The notes under the pieces: generated by a model
What the model saw: the letters and a program-made list of their open reading frames with translations, nothing else
Told to the model about the DNA's origin: nothing
The model's database searches: none
Translations under genes and position numbers: made by a program
In this document: positions 54,523 to 63,524 of the stretch, piece by piece
Position numbering within the stretch: the first letter of the stretch is position 1
Layout of the letters: the number at the start of each line of letters is the position of its first letter
From: Endozoicomonas sp965261315
GTDB lineage: Bacteria > Pseudomonadota > Gammaproteobacteria > Pseudomonadales > Endozoicomonadaceae
Direction: 5' to 3'
NCBI GenBank assembly: GCA_965261315.1
Contig: CBDHDM010000091.1
Span: forward strand, 62,001 to 126,000
Length of the DNA stretch: 64,000 nt

Positions 54523-55058
54523 GCGGGAAGTATACGGGAAAACCAGAAGCTCTTTTTTTGATCTGGCAGGCTTGTCTTGCCAGTTAAATATGAGCAGTTA
54601 CTTCAAATCAATCGTTACCTGAAGGTTATTTCTGTTGCAACCCCTCACTTTTTATCAGCCAACCTGCGAAAGCCCCGTTTATCCTTCGTTCCTGAGCTTA
54701 TCTTCCTTTTCATATTGGTCATCGGACCGATAGTCGCCAGCCAATATTTTATATCAATCGAACTTTTTAACTCCCTATTGCGCTGAAGATTTGAGCCTTC
54801 ATCCTGTGTTGGTGATCATCGCCTTGTCTTAAGATTCAAATCTTCATTCTCATAGCGGGAGTTAGAAAGCACGATTGGTATTATCCCGGAGATAATTAAC
54901 TGCCTGCTTTTCCAGAGTTCGTTTCGAAATCATCATTGATTCAATGGGGAATATACAGACCATTACTGTCTGTATAGCTGACAGTAATGGCTTGTGTTAC
55001 AGGCTGACTGAAAATTGGGAAAGGAGCGGAAGTTTGACTTCCGCATATTCTTCAGGAT
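54523..55058. other. Intergenic region between IS remnants and the nap operon
   Basis: No supported gene. A perfect 11-bp stem CCATTACTGTC/GACAGTAATGG (54960-54990) and a smaller one, GCGGAAGT/ACTTCCGC (55026-55044), lie beyond the nap operon's last gene. They could end its transcript, although neither has a T-run on the minus strand. CTGGCA...TGCCAG near 54564 is another short hairpin. Confidence 0.45.
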
Positions 55059-55187
55059 TCAAAACTTTCCTGTTTTGTCCATTAAAAAACAGAAAACCAA
55101 AGCCGTGGCGATAAACCCACCGATGAAAATAGCTGGCATAGCGGCATAACCCAGAAAGTGCCAGATCATAGACTCCAATGTACTCAT
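55059..55187 (-). CDS. Tiny membrane protein of the TIGR02808 type, linked to nap genes
   Basis: A 42-residue frame preceded by AAGGAG. It starts 'MSTLESMIWHFLGYAAMP' and is mostly one membrane helix. From memory, very small proteins with this start are found next to periplasmic nitrate reductase genes in Vibrio and Photobacterium (TIGR02808). It lies 19 bp after napC and so is the last gene of the operon. Its function is unknown; it may play a role like NapE, which is missing here. Confidence 0.8.
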   Translation of the reverse strand: MSTLESMIWHFLGYAAMPAIFIGGFIATALVFCFLMDKTGKF

Positions 55188-55206
55188 TGTTTTCTCCTTG
55201 GCGGTT

Positions 55207-55821
55207 TTACCAGCCTTCAATGCCTTTCATATTGGGAAGCTCGTGGGCAATACCCTTATGACAGTCAATACAGGTCTCGCCGGTGGGCAGCAGTTTATCC
55301 GTGCCCAAAAAGGCTTTGGTATGACTCTCCATGGCTCTGGCTGACTGTTCTGAAAAATCCATGTAGTCAAAGTTGTGGCAGTTACGACACTCCTGTGAAT
55401 CATTGGCTTTCATCCTTGCCCATTCCCTATCTGCCATTTCACGACGATGTACAACAAATTTCTCGTGAGTGTCGATCTTGCCCGTCATTTTACCCCAGAG
55501 TTCCTTGCTGGCCTGAATTTTCCGTACCAGTTTAGGTGTCCACTCTTTGGGAACATGGCAGTCCGAGCAGACGGCTCTTACGCCCGATCGGTTGTTATAG
55601 TGAATGGTTGCTTTGTACTCTTCATAGACATTGTCTTTCATCTCATGGCAACCAATACAGAACTCTTCTGTATTGCTCTTCTCCATGCCGGTGTTGAAAC
55701 CACCCCAGAAAACAATGCCCGCTACAAAGCCAAAAGCTAAAACAACACCCATGGAAATTTTACCGGCCGGCGTGGTCAGCATTTTCCAGTAGCGTTTCAG
55801 AAAAAAGTCCTTACTCATCAT
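55207..55821 (-). CDS. napC: NapC, tetrahaem quinol dehydrogenase
   Basis: A 204-residue NapC/NirT protein: one N-terminal membrane anchor (about 20-42) and four c-haem motifs, 'CIGCH', 'CSDCH', 'CRNCH' and 'CIDCH'. It takes electrons from the quinol pool and passes them to NapB/NapA in the periplasm. Two ATGs in a row (55821, 55818) are possible; the second has the better distance from AAGGTG. Confidence 0.96.
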   Translation of the reverse strand: MMSKDFFLKRYWKMLTTPAGKISMGVVLAFGFVAGIVFWGGFNTGMEKSNTEEFCIGCHEMKDNVYEEYKATIHYNNRSGVRAVCSDCHVPKEWTPKLVRKIQASKELWGKMTGKIDTHEKFVVHRREMADREWARMKANDSQECRNCHNFDYMDFSEQSARAMESHTKAFLGTDKLLPTGETCIDCHKGIAHELPNMKGIEGW

Positions 55822-55846
55822 GCTTCACCTTTATCTACACGCGTCA

Positions 55847-56344
55847 TTACTTCAGGGAATCAACCGGCTCAAAATTATTTTTTTGAAGCGGGGCAGTATC
55901 GGCCTGAGGCACATGGCATTGCAGACAGAAGTAACGGTTAGGGGCTACATCCGCACGTTGTTTTCCATCACGGTCGTAGAAATGAGTGACGCTGATGCGA
56001 GTCGCTCCCCATTTGCTGGCATTCTTCCAGCTATGGCATTGCAGACAGGTGTTTACATCTTTATTGACGGTGTAACCACGGATGTCATGAGGAATCAGTG
56101 GCGGCTGTTCAACAAAGTCACGGTTAAAGGTGGTGTCGCTCTCCAGCACTTTTTTCATGGCTTCAGCAGGTGGCTGGACTGAGAGGTCAATGGTTCTCAA
56201 AGACTCCATACCACCGGTTTCAGCGATGGCAGTGGTACTGACCATCGCTGAAAAAATGAATGTCATTAGGCCTTTGGATGCCGCTTTTAAACAGCGAAGG
56301 TTGCTCAACGAGAATCTATTTCTCATGGTCATTGGGTGGCTCAT
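55847..56344 (-). CDS. napB: NapB, dihaem cytochrome c subunit of periplasmic nitrate reductase
   Basis: A 165-residue protein with a signal peptide ending near 'TTAIAETGG' and two 'CLQCH' haem motifs. 'PPLIPHDIRGY' and 'CHVPQADT' are family segments. ATG 56344 is preferred because GGCGGAG lies upstream; a start at 56377 would overlap napH but adds a non-signal lead. It relays electrons from NapC to NapA. Confidence 0.94.
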   Translation of the reverse strand: MSHPMTMRNRFSLSNLRCLKAASKGLMTFIFSAMVSTTAIAETGGMESLRTIDLSVQPPAEAMKKVLESDTTFNRDFVEQPPLIPHDIRGYTVNKDVNTCLQCHSWKNASKWGATRISVTHFYDRDGKQRADVAPNRYFCLQCHVPQADTAPLQKNNFEPVDSLK

Positions 56345-56373
56345 GGCAGTATCTCCGCCTTCCTGGTCAGTCA

Positions 56374-57264
56374 TCATTCAGTATCAGGGGCCCGGTGTTT
56401 TGCCCGGGTCGTCGTAATCAGTGGGTGGTTCAGCGATGCCTGAAATTCAAAAACGTTTTTTTCACAGACATCAATGCAGCGACCGCAGCGGGTGCAGTCG
56501 CTTTTGTTCAGTACAGGGCTTTCGCCCTTACGTTCTTTCAGTGCAGAAGGAAGTATTTGTGGTTCAGGGCAGATGGCATAGCAGTCCATGCAGTCATCAC
56601 AGTCTTTTCGTCCGGTGGCACAAACCTGTACTGGACTTATACGCCCCAGCAATCCGTAGAATGCACCGAGCGGGCAGAGGTGGCCGCACCAGCCACGGGT
56701 ACTGACCAGAAAATCGAACAGGAAGATGCCTGCGATTAAATACCAGCCCATGCCCATGCCAAACAAAACGCCCCTGACCATTTGGCTGACCGGATTAAAG
56801 AACTCCCAGACCATCATTCCAGTAAGCAACGGAAGCATCAGTACCATCGCCAGAATCCAGTAGCGGCTGCTTCTGGAAAGCTTATGGCTGTTGCGGATAC
56901 CCAGTCTTTTTCTGAGCCAGGCTGCCAGGTCGGTGACCGGGTTGATTGGGCAAACCCAGCTACAGAAGCTCCGCCCACCCAAAAGGCCATAGAGAAGGAT
57001 GACAACACCTGCCCCCAGCAACCCTTGCAAAACCATGGGATGACCCGCCAGCAGACTTTGCATAACGGCCAGTGGGTCGCTCATGGGAATAACGCCCAGC
57101 GTTAAGCTGGACGACAGGTTGCCAATAATCAGGGGGGTATTCCCCGTCCAGTGAACCACCAGTGGTGACACCAGAAACAGGGTTAATACCAGCATTTGGG
57201 ATGTTCGACGCAGCAATAGAAAACGCCATGATTGCCATTTACTTCGAGTTGTGGCGGAACTCAT
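56374..57264 (-). CDS. napH: NapH, membrane ferredoxin-type quinol dehydrogenase subunit
   Basis: A 296-residue protein with four membrane helices, conserved 'CSWVCPINPVTDLAAWLR' and 'CGHLCPLGAFYGLLG' motifs, and two C-terminal 4Fe-4S motifs ('CDDCMDCYAICPEP', 'CTRCGRCIDVCEK'). With NapG it forms a second electron input, thought to use menaquinol. It overlaps napG by 4 bp. Confidence 0.95.
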   Translation of the reverse strand: MSSATTRSKWQSWRFLLLRRTSQMLVLTLFLVSPLVVHWTGNTPLIIGNLSSSLTLGVIPMSDPLAVMQSLLAGHPMVLQGLLGAGVVILLYGLLGGRSFCSWVCPINPVTDLAAWLRKRLGIRNSHKLSRSSRYWILAMVLMLPLLTGMMVWEFFNPVSQMVRGVLFGMGMGWYLIAGIFLFDFLVSTRGWCGHLCPLGAFYGLLGRISPVQVCATGRKDCDDCMDCYAICPEPQILPSALKERKGESPVLNKSDCTRCGRCIDVCEKNVFEFQASLNHPLITTTRAKHRAPDTE

Positions 57265-58031
57265 GAGCCTTCTCCCACGGGCTGATGTGCGGGTAGCTTA
57301 AGGTTGCGGGGCACCAGGCGGGTGCCTGTACGCTCCTCTTCCTTCCAGCCCAGTCGGTAGTGGCCACCCAGCTCCCCCTGTGCCAGTTTGTGGGGTACCA
57401 CTTTGATGGCGGCTTCCTCCAGAACACAGGCATGTTCACATTTGCCACAGCCGGTACAGGCATCGGAATGCACGACAGGCTCGAAAATGGCGTGAACATT
57501 GGTGCGGGTATTACGGCTCAGCTGCAACGTGATCGCCTCATCAATGCGAGGACATACGCGGTAACAGACATCACACCGTAACCCCTGCAGGTTGAGGCAG
57601 TTTTCCCGATCAATCAGAACCGCCAGCCCCATGCGGGCATCGTTTATGTCGGACAGCTCTGGTGAAAGCGAGCCGCTGGGACAGTGGGTGATACAGGGAA
57701 TGTCCTCACACATCAGGCAGGGGTTTTTCCGGGCATCAAAGTAAGGGGTTCCTGAAGCCACAGGGCCTTCAGGCGTGCCCAGTTTCAGAACATCGTATGG
57801 GCAGTCCCTGACACAGATCCCGCAACGCAGGCAGGAGGCCAGAAAATCATCTTCTGGCAGTGCACCGGGTGGTCTAAGTGCCTGGGCAGCAGGAGAACTG
57901 GACTTTTCTGCAACCCAGGTCAGCCCCAAACCCAGCAGGCTGACTGCACAGGCGGCCTGCGCTGTTCCTGCAATAAAACGACGCCGGCTTACTTTTCGGC
58001 TGTCATGCTGGCTGGGCTTGTTCTTGCTCAT
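57261..58031 (-). CDS. napG: NapG, periplasmic ferredoxin-type protein
   Basis: A 256-residue protein with a Tat signal ('SRRRFIAGTAQAACA') and four 4Fe-4S clusters' worth of Cys ('CLRCGICVRDCPYD', 'CLMCEDIPCITHCP', 'CDVCYRVCP', 'CTGCGKCEHACV'). It carries electrons from NapH to NapA. It follows napA after a 57-bp spacer made of short tandem repeats. Confidence 0.95.
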   Translation of the reverse strand: MSKNKPSQHDSRKVSRRRFIAGTAQAACAVSLLGLGLTWVAEKSSSPAAQALRPPGALPEDDFLASCLRCGICVRDCPYDVLKLGTPEGPVASGTPYFDARKNPCLMCEDIPCITHCPSGSLSPELSDINDARMGLAVLIDRENCLNLQGLRCDVCYRVCPRIDEAITLQLSRNTRTNVHAIFEPVVHSDACTGCGKCEHACVLEEAAIKVVPHKLAQGELGGHYRLGWKEEERTGTRLVPRNLKLPAHQPVGEGS

Positions 58032-58042
58032 ACTGTTCCTGA

Positions 58043-58093
58043 CTCAGGGCTCTTCATTGCTCAGGGCTTTTCATCGCTCAGGGCTGTTTCAGA
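58043..58093 (-). repeat. Three tandem 17-bp units in the napA-napG spacer
   Basis: CTCAGGGCTCTTCATTG, CTCAGGGCTTTTCATCG and CTCAGGGCTGTTTCAGA follow head to tail, the third running into the napA stop codon. They fill most of the spacer, and their origin looks like slippage of the napA end. Confidence 0.7.
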
Positions 58094-60599
58094 CCCTGAC
58101 GATTTTTGCCGCTGTTTTTTTGTAGTCCGTTTCTTTCGATAACGGGTCAGTGGCATCCAGTATCAGTTTGTTTACCAGCTGTCCTGCATCGAAGAACGGC
58201 ATAAATACCAGCCCTTTCGGTGGTGTATTCCGGCCACGGGTTTCTACACGGGTGCGGACTTCACCGTAGCGGGTCACGACTTTCGCCTCCATTCCCCGCC
58301 GTAAACCACGGGATTTGGCATCGTCAGGGTGCATGTAAACCACGGCATCCGGGAATGAGCGGTATAGCTCAGGCACCCGTCGTGTCATTGAGCCAGAGTG
58401 CCAGTGTTCCAGTACACGGCCCGTGGAAAGCCAGAGATCATATTCTTCGTCCGGGCTTTCGTGCGGTGGCTCGTAGGGAAGGGCAAATAGCCAGGCCTTG
58501 CCGTCTGGTTTTCCATAGAAGCTGACTTCCTCTCCCGCTTTAACGTAGGAGTCGTAGCCTTCGCGATAGCGCCACAGGGTTTCTTTACCGTCAACCACAG
58601 GCCAGCGGAGTCCGCGGGACTGGTGGTAAAGATCAAATGGTGCGAGATCGTGGGCTTTACCGCGACCAAAGATGGCGTATTCCTCAAACAGACCCTTTTG
58701 AACATAAAAACCAAAATCACGGCTTTCGTCGTTCAGTCTGTCTGCAGGTATTTCATCCAGTGTGTATTGATTTGCCTGGCCGTTAGCGTAAAGCACGTCG
58801 AACAAGGTTTTACCCTTCAGCTCAGGTGCTTTGGCGAGAAGCTCATCAGACCAGACTTCTTCCACTTTGAAGCGCTTGGAGAACTCCATCAGCTGCCACA
58901 AATCCGATCTGGCTTCACCCTGTGGTGCAACCTGCTGATACCAGAACTGTGTCCGACGCTCAGCATTGCCATAGGCACCTTCTTTTTCGACCCACATGGC
59001 GGTGGGCAGAATCAGGTCTGCAGCCTGGGCAGTGACCGTTGGATAAGGATCAGAAACGACAATGAAGTTTTCCGGTTTACGATAACCGGGCAGACCTTCG
59101 TTGTTCATATTGGGCGCGGTCTGCATGTTGTTGTTACACATCACCCAGTAGGCATTCAGTTTGCCATCCTTAAGCATGCGGTTTTGCAGAACAGCGTGGT
59201 AACCCACCTTGGCAGGGATCGTGCCTTCAGGCAGTTTCCAGATCTTCTCGGCTTTGTCCCGGTGCTGTTTGTTAGCCACCACCATATCGGCAGGCAGTCG
59301 GTGAGCGAAGGTGCCCACTTCACGGGCAGTACCACAGGCAGAAGGCTGGCCGGTGAGAGAGAAGGGGCCACAACCCGGTTTGGAAATTTTGCCAGTGAGC
59401 AGGTGCAGGTTATAGATGATGTTGTTCATCCAGACACCACGGGTGTGCTGGTTAACACCCATGGTCCAGAGGGACATCACTTTAACGCTTGGATCCGCAT
59501 ACAGTTTTGCCAGCGCTTCCAGCTGCTCTACCGGAACCCCGGAAATGGACGATGCTTTCTCTGCCGTGTATTCACTGACGAATGCGGCAAACTGATCAAA
59601 GTTGATCTCTTCTGAACCACCATTGCCAGGGTTTTTAGCCTGTTGTTCCAGTGGGTGTTCAGGGCGGAGTCCATAACCGATGTCAGTTACACCACTGCGG
59701 AAGCGGGTGTGTTTCTTAACAAAGTCTTGATCAACGGCATTATTCTGGATGATGTAGTTGGCAATGTAGTTGCCAATAGCCAGATCGGTTTGAGGCGTAA
59801 ATACAATACCAATGTCGGCCAGCTCAAAAGAGCGGTGTTTAAAGGTAGACAGAACAGAGACATTGACATGGTCACTGGAAAGGCGGCGATCGGTCAGCCT
59901 TGACCAGAGCACCGGATGCATCTCCGCCATGTTGGAACCCCAGAGAACAAAGGCATCCGCTTTCTCAAAGTCATCATAACAGCCCATTGGCTCGTCCATG
60001 CCAAACGTACGCATAAAGCCTACAACGGCAGAGGCCATGCAGTGACGGGCATTCGGATCAATATGGTTGCTGCGGAAACCGGCTTTCATCAACTTGGAAG
60101 CCGCATAACCTTCCCAGACGGTCCACTGGCCGGAACCAAACATACCAACGGCAGGCATCTCGGGTGTGTTGCGGGTTTTTGCGATGGCGGCTTTCCATTT
60201 TTCCGCCATGAGATCAAATGCCTGGTCCCATGTGATGGGGGTGAATTCACCCTCTTTATGGAATTCGCCATTTTTCATTCGAAGCAGCGGTGTCTGTAAT
60301 CGGTCGGCACCGTACATGATCTTTGAGAGGAAGTAGCCTTTAATACAATTGAGGCCACGGTTGACGGGCGCTTCCGGATCCCCCTGGGTAGCAACAACAC
60401 GGCCATCTTTACTGCCTACCAGGACAGAGCAACCCGTACCACAAAAGCGGCAGGGGGCTTTATCCCACTTGATCTCTGTCGCCTGGCTGCTGGTGATCAG
60501 ATTGGTGGCAGTGGCTGGTGCGCTGACGCCAGCGGCCGCTGCCGTGGCAGCAATTGCACTGCTTTTTATAAAGTCCCTTCGACTTTGTTTTATATCCAT
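58089..60599 (-). CDS. napA: NapA, catalytic subunit of periplasmic nitrate reductase
   Basis: An 836-residue bis-MGD molybdoenzyme. A Tat signal ('SRRDFIK') leads into the 4Fe-4S motif 'CRFCGTGCSVLVG' and the fourth Cys in 'GLNCIKGY'. The Mo-ligating Cys is in 'NARHCMASAVVGF'. Length and domain order are complete. It reduces nitrate to nitrite in the periplasm. ATG 60599 is preferred over an upstream in-frame codon because the Tat motif then sits near the start. Confidence 0.97.
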   Translation of the reverse strand: MDIKQSRRDFIKSSAIAATAAAAGVSAPATATNLITSSQATEIKWDKAPCRFCGTGCSVLVGSKDGRVVATQGDPEAPVNRGLNCIKGYFLSKIMYGADRLQTPLLRMKNGEFHKEGEFTPITWDQAFDLMAEKWKAAIAKTRNTPEMPAVGMFGSGQWTVWEGYAASKLMKAGFRSNHIDPNARHCMASAVVGFMRTFGMDEPMGCYDDFEKADAFVLWGSNMAEMHPVLWSRLTDRRLSSDHVNVSVLSTFKHRSFELADIGIVFTPQTDLAIGNYIANYIIQNNAVDQDFVKKHTRFRSGVTDIGYGLRPEHPLEQQAKNPGNGGSEEINFDQFAAFVSEYTAEKASSISGVPVEQLEALAKLYADPSVKVMSLWTMGVNQHTRGVWMNNIIYNLHLLTGKISKPGCGPFSLTGQPSACGTAREVGTFAHRLPADMVVANKQHRDKAEKIWKLPEGTIPAKVGYHAVLQNRMLKDGKLNAYWVMCNNNMQTAPNMNNEGLPGYRKPENFIVVSDPYPTVTAQAADLILPTAMWVEKEGAYGNAERRTQFWYQQVAPQGEARSDLWQLMEFSKRFKVEEVWSDELLAKAPELKGKTLFDVLYANGQANQYTLDEIPADRLNDESRDFGFYVQKGLFEEYAIFGRGKAHDLAPFDLYHQSRGLRWPVVDGKETLWRYREGYDSYVKAGEEVSFYGKPDGKAWLFALPYEPPHESPDEEYDLWLSTGRVLEHWHSGSMTRRVPELYRSFPDAVVYMHPDDAKSRGLRRGMEAKVVTRYGEVRTRVETRGRNTPPKGLVFMPFFDAGQLVNKLILDATDPLSKETDYKKTAAKIVRV

Positions 60600-60603
60600 T
60601 GTT

Positions 60604-60855
60604 TTACTCCTGATGCGCATAAATCAGTGCAGCAGACAAAACCCCCGCCACAGCATTAATTTCAGTTAACCGGTCAACCATTAACTTTTCACCGGGTAAC
60701 TCTTCAACGGTAACGACCAGTTTGCCAACCGGGTCACAGACATGAACTTCAACGCCGGGCAGGCTTTCCAGTTGTTGGGCGACATTTGATGTGTTTTCTG
60801 GCAGTGCTCTGACGACGACACCGGAAATGGCGCAGATGTTAGCGGGTTGCGTCAT
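60604..60855 (-). CDS. napD: NapD, chaperone for NapA maturation
   Basis: An 83-residue ferredoxin-fold protein. 'ISGVVVRALPENTSNVAQQLESLPGVEVH' is the typical first half and 'ITEINAVAGVLSAALIYAH'-like residues end it. NapD binds the NapA Tat signal and delays export until the cofactor is loaded. It overlaps napF by 4 bp and ends 4 bp before napA. Confidence 0.95.
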   Translation of the reverse strand: MTQPANICAISGVVVRALPENTSNVAQQLESLPGVEVHVCDPVGKLVVTVEELPGEKLMVDRLTEINAVAGVLSAALIYAHQE

Positions 60856-61373
60856 AGGGTGTTCCCCACAGTCGGTGACAGGTCTGAATTTGAGATCATG
60901 GTGATGGTGCTGACCGGACAAAGTGCAACGCACTCGCCACAACCGGAACAAAGGTTGCTATCGATGGCCGGTGTCGCTACGCCGCCGAGTTGCAGTTTGA
61001 ATGAAATGGCATCTGATTCGCAGATTTCCTGACAGGTGCGACAGTGAACACGGTTAAGCGCCAGGCACTGTGAGCCGACAGTGGCGGTATTATTCCAGGC
61101 AGGTGCTTCTGTTTCCTGGATAACATTGTGTTGGCAGGCATCACTGCAGGATTGGCAGAATGAGCAACCGGCCTGAGAGAAGTCCACCTCTGGAAAACCG
61201 CCACTGCCATTTTTTAAGATGCCGGTTTCACAGGCAGAGACACAGTCACCACAACGTCGACATTGTTCAATAAAATCATCTTCAACAGGCGTCCATGGTG
61301 GACGCAAAACAGTGCCTTTATGTCGGGCTCCTGTTAAAAAGCGACGTCGTGAAATCAGGTTGCCTGCCCCCAT
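60852..61373 (-). CDS. napF: NapF, ferredoxin-type maturation protein
   Basis: A 173-residue protein with three 4Fe-4S motifs ('CRRCGDCVSACE', 'CSFCQSCSDACQ', 'CSGCGECVALCP') and another Cys pair region ('CRTCQEICE'). 'SRRRFLTG' near the start resembles a Tat motif, but NapF stays cytoplasmic and helps load Fe-S into NapA. It is the first gene of napFDAGHBC. Confidence 0.94.
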   Translation of the reverse strand: MGAGNLISRRRFLTGARHKGTVLRPPWTPVEDDFIEQCRRCGDCVSACETGILKNGSGGFPEVDFSQAGCSFCQSCSDACQHNVIQETEAPAWNNTATVGSQCLALNRVHCRTCQEICESDAISFKLQLGGVATPAIDSNLCSGCGECVALCPVSTITMISNSDLSPTVGNTL

Positions 61374-61508
61374 ACTTATCGGTATCTTCCAGTGTGTTTA
61401 TTAAGCGGTTATTACTGAATTATTTGTCTTCTAATGAGGATGATAATCCCTTGGCAAGTCAGGTAAAGATGGTGTAAACAGAGGTAGAGGAGCGGAGTAC
61501 CTGGACTG

Positions 61509-61524
61509 TACCTCTAAAGAGGTA
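61509..61524. promoter_or_regulatory. NarP/NarL 7-2-7 binding site
   Basis: TACCTCT-AA-AGAGGTA is a perfect inverted pair of TACYYMT heptamers with 2-bp spacing, the arrangement bound by NarP and by NarL. It is centred about 143 bp upstream of napF. Confidence 0.88.
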
Positions 61525-61549
61525 TTGGTGGGACGGTTATATACGGTTT

Positions 61550-61563
61550 TTGATCGCCATGAC
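61550..61563. promoter_or_regulatory. Possible weak FNR site
   Basis: TTGATCGCCATGAC matches 8 of 10 fixed positions of TTGATNNNNATCAA. It lies between the NarP site and narX and could serve the nap promoter. Confidence 0.4.
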
Positions 61564-61674
61564 TGATAAAATATTCAGTAAAAACAAGGAAGTATCATTT
61601 ATGGAAAGTTGCTTGAATATTGCACCTGTTATGCAGGGGAAATTTAGAGGTATAAGTTATTAACTCAAAGGCGT

Positions 61675-61688
61675 TTGATCTGGATCAA
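61675..61688. promoter_or_regulatory. FNR-binding site upstream of the sensor kinase gene
   Basis: TTGATCTGGATCAA is an exact FNR palindrome, 36 bp before the narX start. Its closeness to that start suggests control of the sensor gene by oxygen state, as activator or repressor depending on the transcription start. Confidence 0.8.
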
Positions 61689-61724
61689 TTAGAGGCTTTC
61701 AGTTCAGGAGAGTATAAAAGTGCC

Positions 61725-63524
61725 ATGCATGGCTCTCTTCGACAAAAGGCCCTGTTTGTTATAGTGGGCATCTGTCTTTTGGCACTGATCAGCGTTGGCA
61801 GTTCTTTGTGGTTTGCCCTTGTGACAGAAAGCGATGCCGCTGCTATCAATATTGCCGGTTCATTGAGAATGCAGTCATGGCGACTGGCGGAGCAAGTCCT
61901 CATTCCTGAGTTAACCAGTCAGGAGGTGTTGGTTCGTCTGGTTGCTATTTATGACAACAGCATCAATAGCGATCCATTGGTCAAATTACAGGGCCATCAG
62001 GGTAGCCTTGGTGATGCTTATCGTTTGGTATCAGAGCAGTGGTATGTTCAGATGCGGCCACTTCTCGTCAGTCCGTCAGGCTATGAAACATTTATTTATC
62101 AGGTCCCGGGTTTTGTTGATCATATTGATCAAATGGTTACGGCTCTTCAGAACCATACCGAACAAAAACTTCAGCAACTGTTTATAACAGCACTCTTTAT
62201 ATTAATCAGTATTCTGGGTATGGGTTGGCTATCAATTCGCTTTGTTAATCAGCATCTCCTTCGGCCTATTGATGATCTTGGGGCTGCAGCAGGTAAGATA
62301 AAACGGGGTGATTTTACGGGACTTCAGCTGTCTTATAATGCACAGAATGAGATGGGGGAGCTTACTCAGACATTCCGTGGAATGGCATTGGAACTTGGGC
62401 GTTTATACCAGGACTTGGAAGATAAAGTCATCAGGAAGACCGAGGCACTGGCCCAGTCTAACCACGCTCTGGAACTTTTATACAAGGCATCACAGAATCT
62501 GGCAAGCAACCCTTATGACGAGGAACTGGTTACCTCTCTGATAGAAGAGTGGCAGGATCTTCTTGGCCTTGACAGTTGTTATGTGTGCCTTTCTGATGTG
62601 GCAGACAGCACACGGTTACAGAAAATTGGAACAGACCGTGAAGAGCCGTCCTGTACGGGTGGGCACTGTGTTGATTGTATAAAAAACAGCAGCCAGACCT
62701 TGAGTGCTGAGTCAGGAAGCTGGCAGTTTGCATTGCTGGCCAAGGAGCATAATTTTGGATTTCTGAAAGTCTCTGTGAACTCTGAAGCCAGATTCACAGG
62801 GGAGAGTCGGCAGTGGTTACAGACATTCTCTGACCTTGTGGCTACCTCTCTCTATCAGAGTCGCGCCAGAACACAGGACCGCCGTATGCTATTGATGGAA
62901 GAGCGGGCAGTGATTGCCAGAGAGCTTCACGATTCACTGGCGCAGGCGCTTTCTTATCAGAAAATCCAGATGCTTAGACTGAGGCGGCAGTTAGTGAAAT
63001 CCAGCTCGCCGCCCAATGTGCTGAGCATTCTTGATGAACTCAAGGATGGTACCAACAATGCTTATGCCCAGCTGCGTGAATTGCTGAGAACCTTCAGATT
63101 GACCCTGGCAGAAGGTGACCTGGAACAGGCACTGCAAAAGACACTGGATGAGTACAGTCACCGGTCACCTGGGATACAGTTTAATCTTGACTATCAATTG
63201 CGCTATTGCAGTATTGATGCCCATGATCAGATCCATGCCTTGCAGATTGTCCGCGAAGCATTGATGAATGTGGTCAAGCATGCTCATGCTCATCAGGCTA
63301 CCGTTATCTGCTATCAAACAGAGGCTGGTTCTCTGGCTATATCCATAACCGATGATGGTTGTGGTATACACAGTAATCCTCCAGTCTCTGGTCACTATGG
63401 CACCACCATAATGCGCGAACGAGCGTCCAGTATGGGGGGAACACTGGATATAAGGGCATCATCGTCTGGAGGTGTCGAAGTGTATCTGGAATTCAGACGA
63501 TCTGAAGAGTCACAAAATGAATAA
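61725..63524 (+). CDS. narX: Nitrate/nitrite sensor histidine kinase, NarX/NarQ type
   Basis: A 599-residue sensor kinase. Membrane helix 1 (about 8-30) is followed by the nitrate-binding P-box 'INIAGSLRMQSWRL' (about 44-57), a periplasmic helical bundle, helix 2 (about 150-172), HAMP, a Cys-containing central module ('CTGGHCVDC'), a HisKA_3 box with phospho-acceptor His402 in 'RELHDSLAQALSYQK', and an ATPase domain ('EALMNVVKHAHAH', 'DDGCGI'). The P-box places it among NarX/NarQ sensors. It is divergent from the nap operon and overlaps the response regulator by 8 bp. Confidence 0.93.
   Translation: MHGSLRQKALFVIVGICLLALISVGSSLWFALVTESDAAAINIAGSLRMQSWRLAEQVLIPELTSQEVLVRLVAIYDNSINSDPLVKLQGHQGSLGDAYRLVSEQWYVQMRPLLVSPSGYETFIYQVPGFVDHIDQMVTALQNHTEQKLQQLFITALFILISILGMGWLSIRFVNQHLLRPIDDLGAAAGKIKRGDFTGLQLSYNAQNEMGELTQTFRGMALELGRLYQDLEDKVIRKTEALAQSNHALELLYKASQNLASNPYDEELVTSLIEEWQDLLGLDSCYVCLSDVADSTRLQKIGTDREEPSCTGGHCVDCIKNSSQTLSAESGSWQFALLAKEHNFGFLKVSVNSEARFTGESRQWLQTFSDLVATSLYQSRARTQDRRMLLMEERAVIARELHDSLAQALSYQKIQMLRLRRQLVKSSSPPNVLSILDELKDGTNNAYAQLRELLRTFRLTLAEGDLEQALQKTLDEYSHRSPGIQFNLDYQLRYCSIDAHDQIHALQIVREALMNVVKHAHAHQATVICYQTEAGSLAISITDDGCGIHSNPPVSGHYGTTIMRERASSMGGTLDIRASSSGGVEVYLEFRRSEESQNE

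Noticed and set aside
54577..54786. 69-residue rightward frame between the IS66-like remnant and nap
   Set aside because: It is hydrophobic by base composition, has no ribosome-binding site, and both strands look equally protein-like here.
58623..59615. 330-codon rightward frame opposite napA
   Set aside because: It is antisense to the NapA catalytic core and has no recognisable domain.
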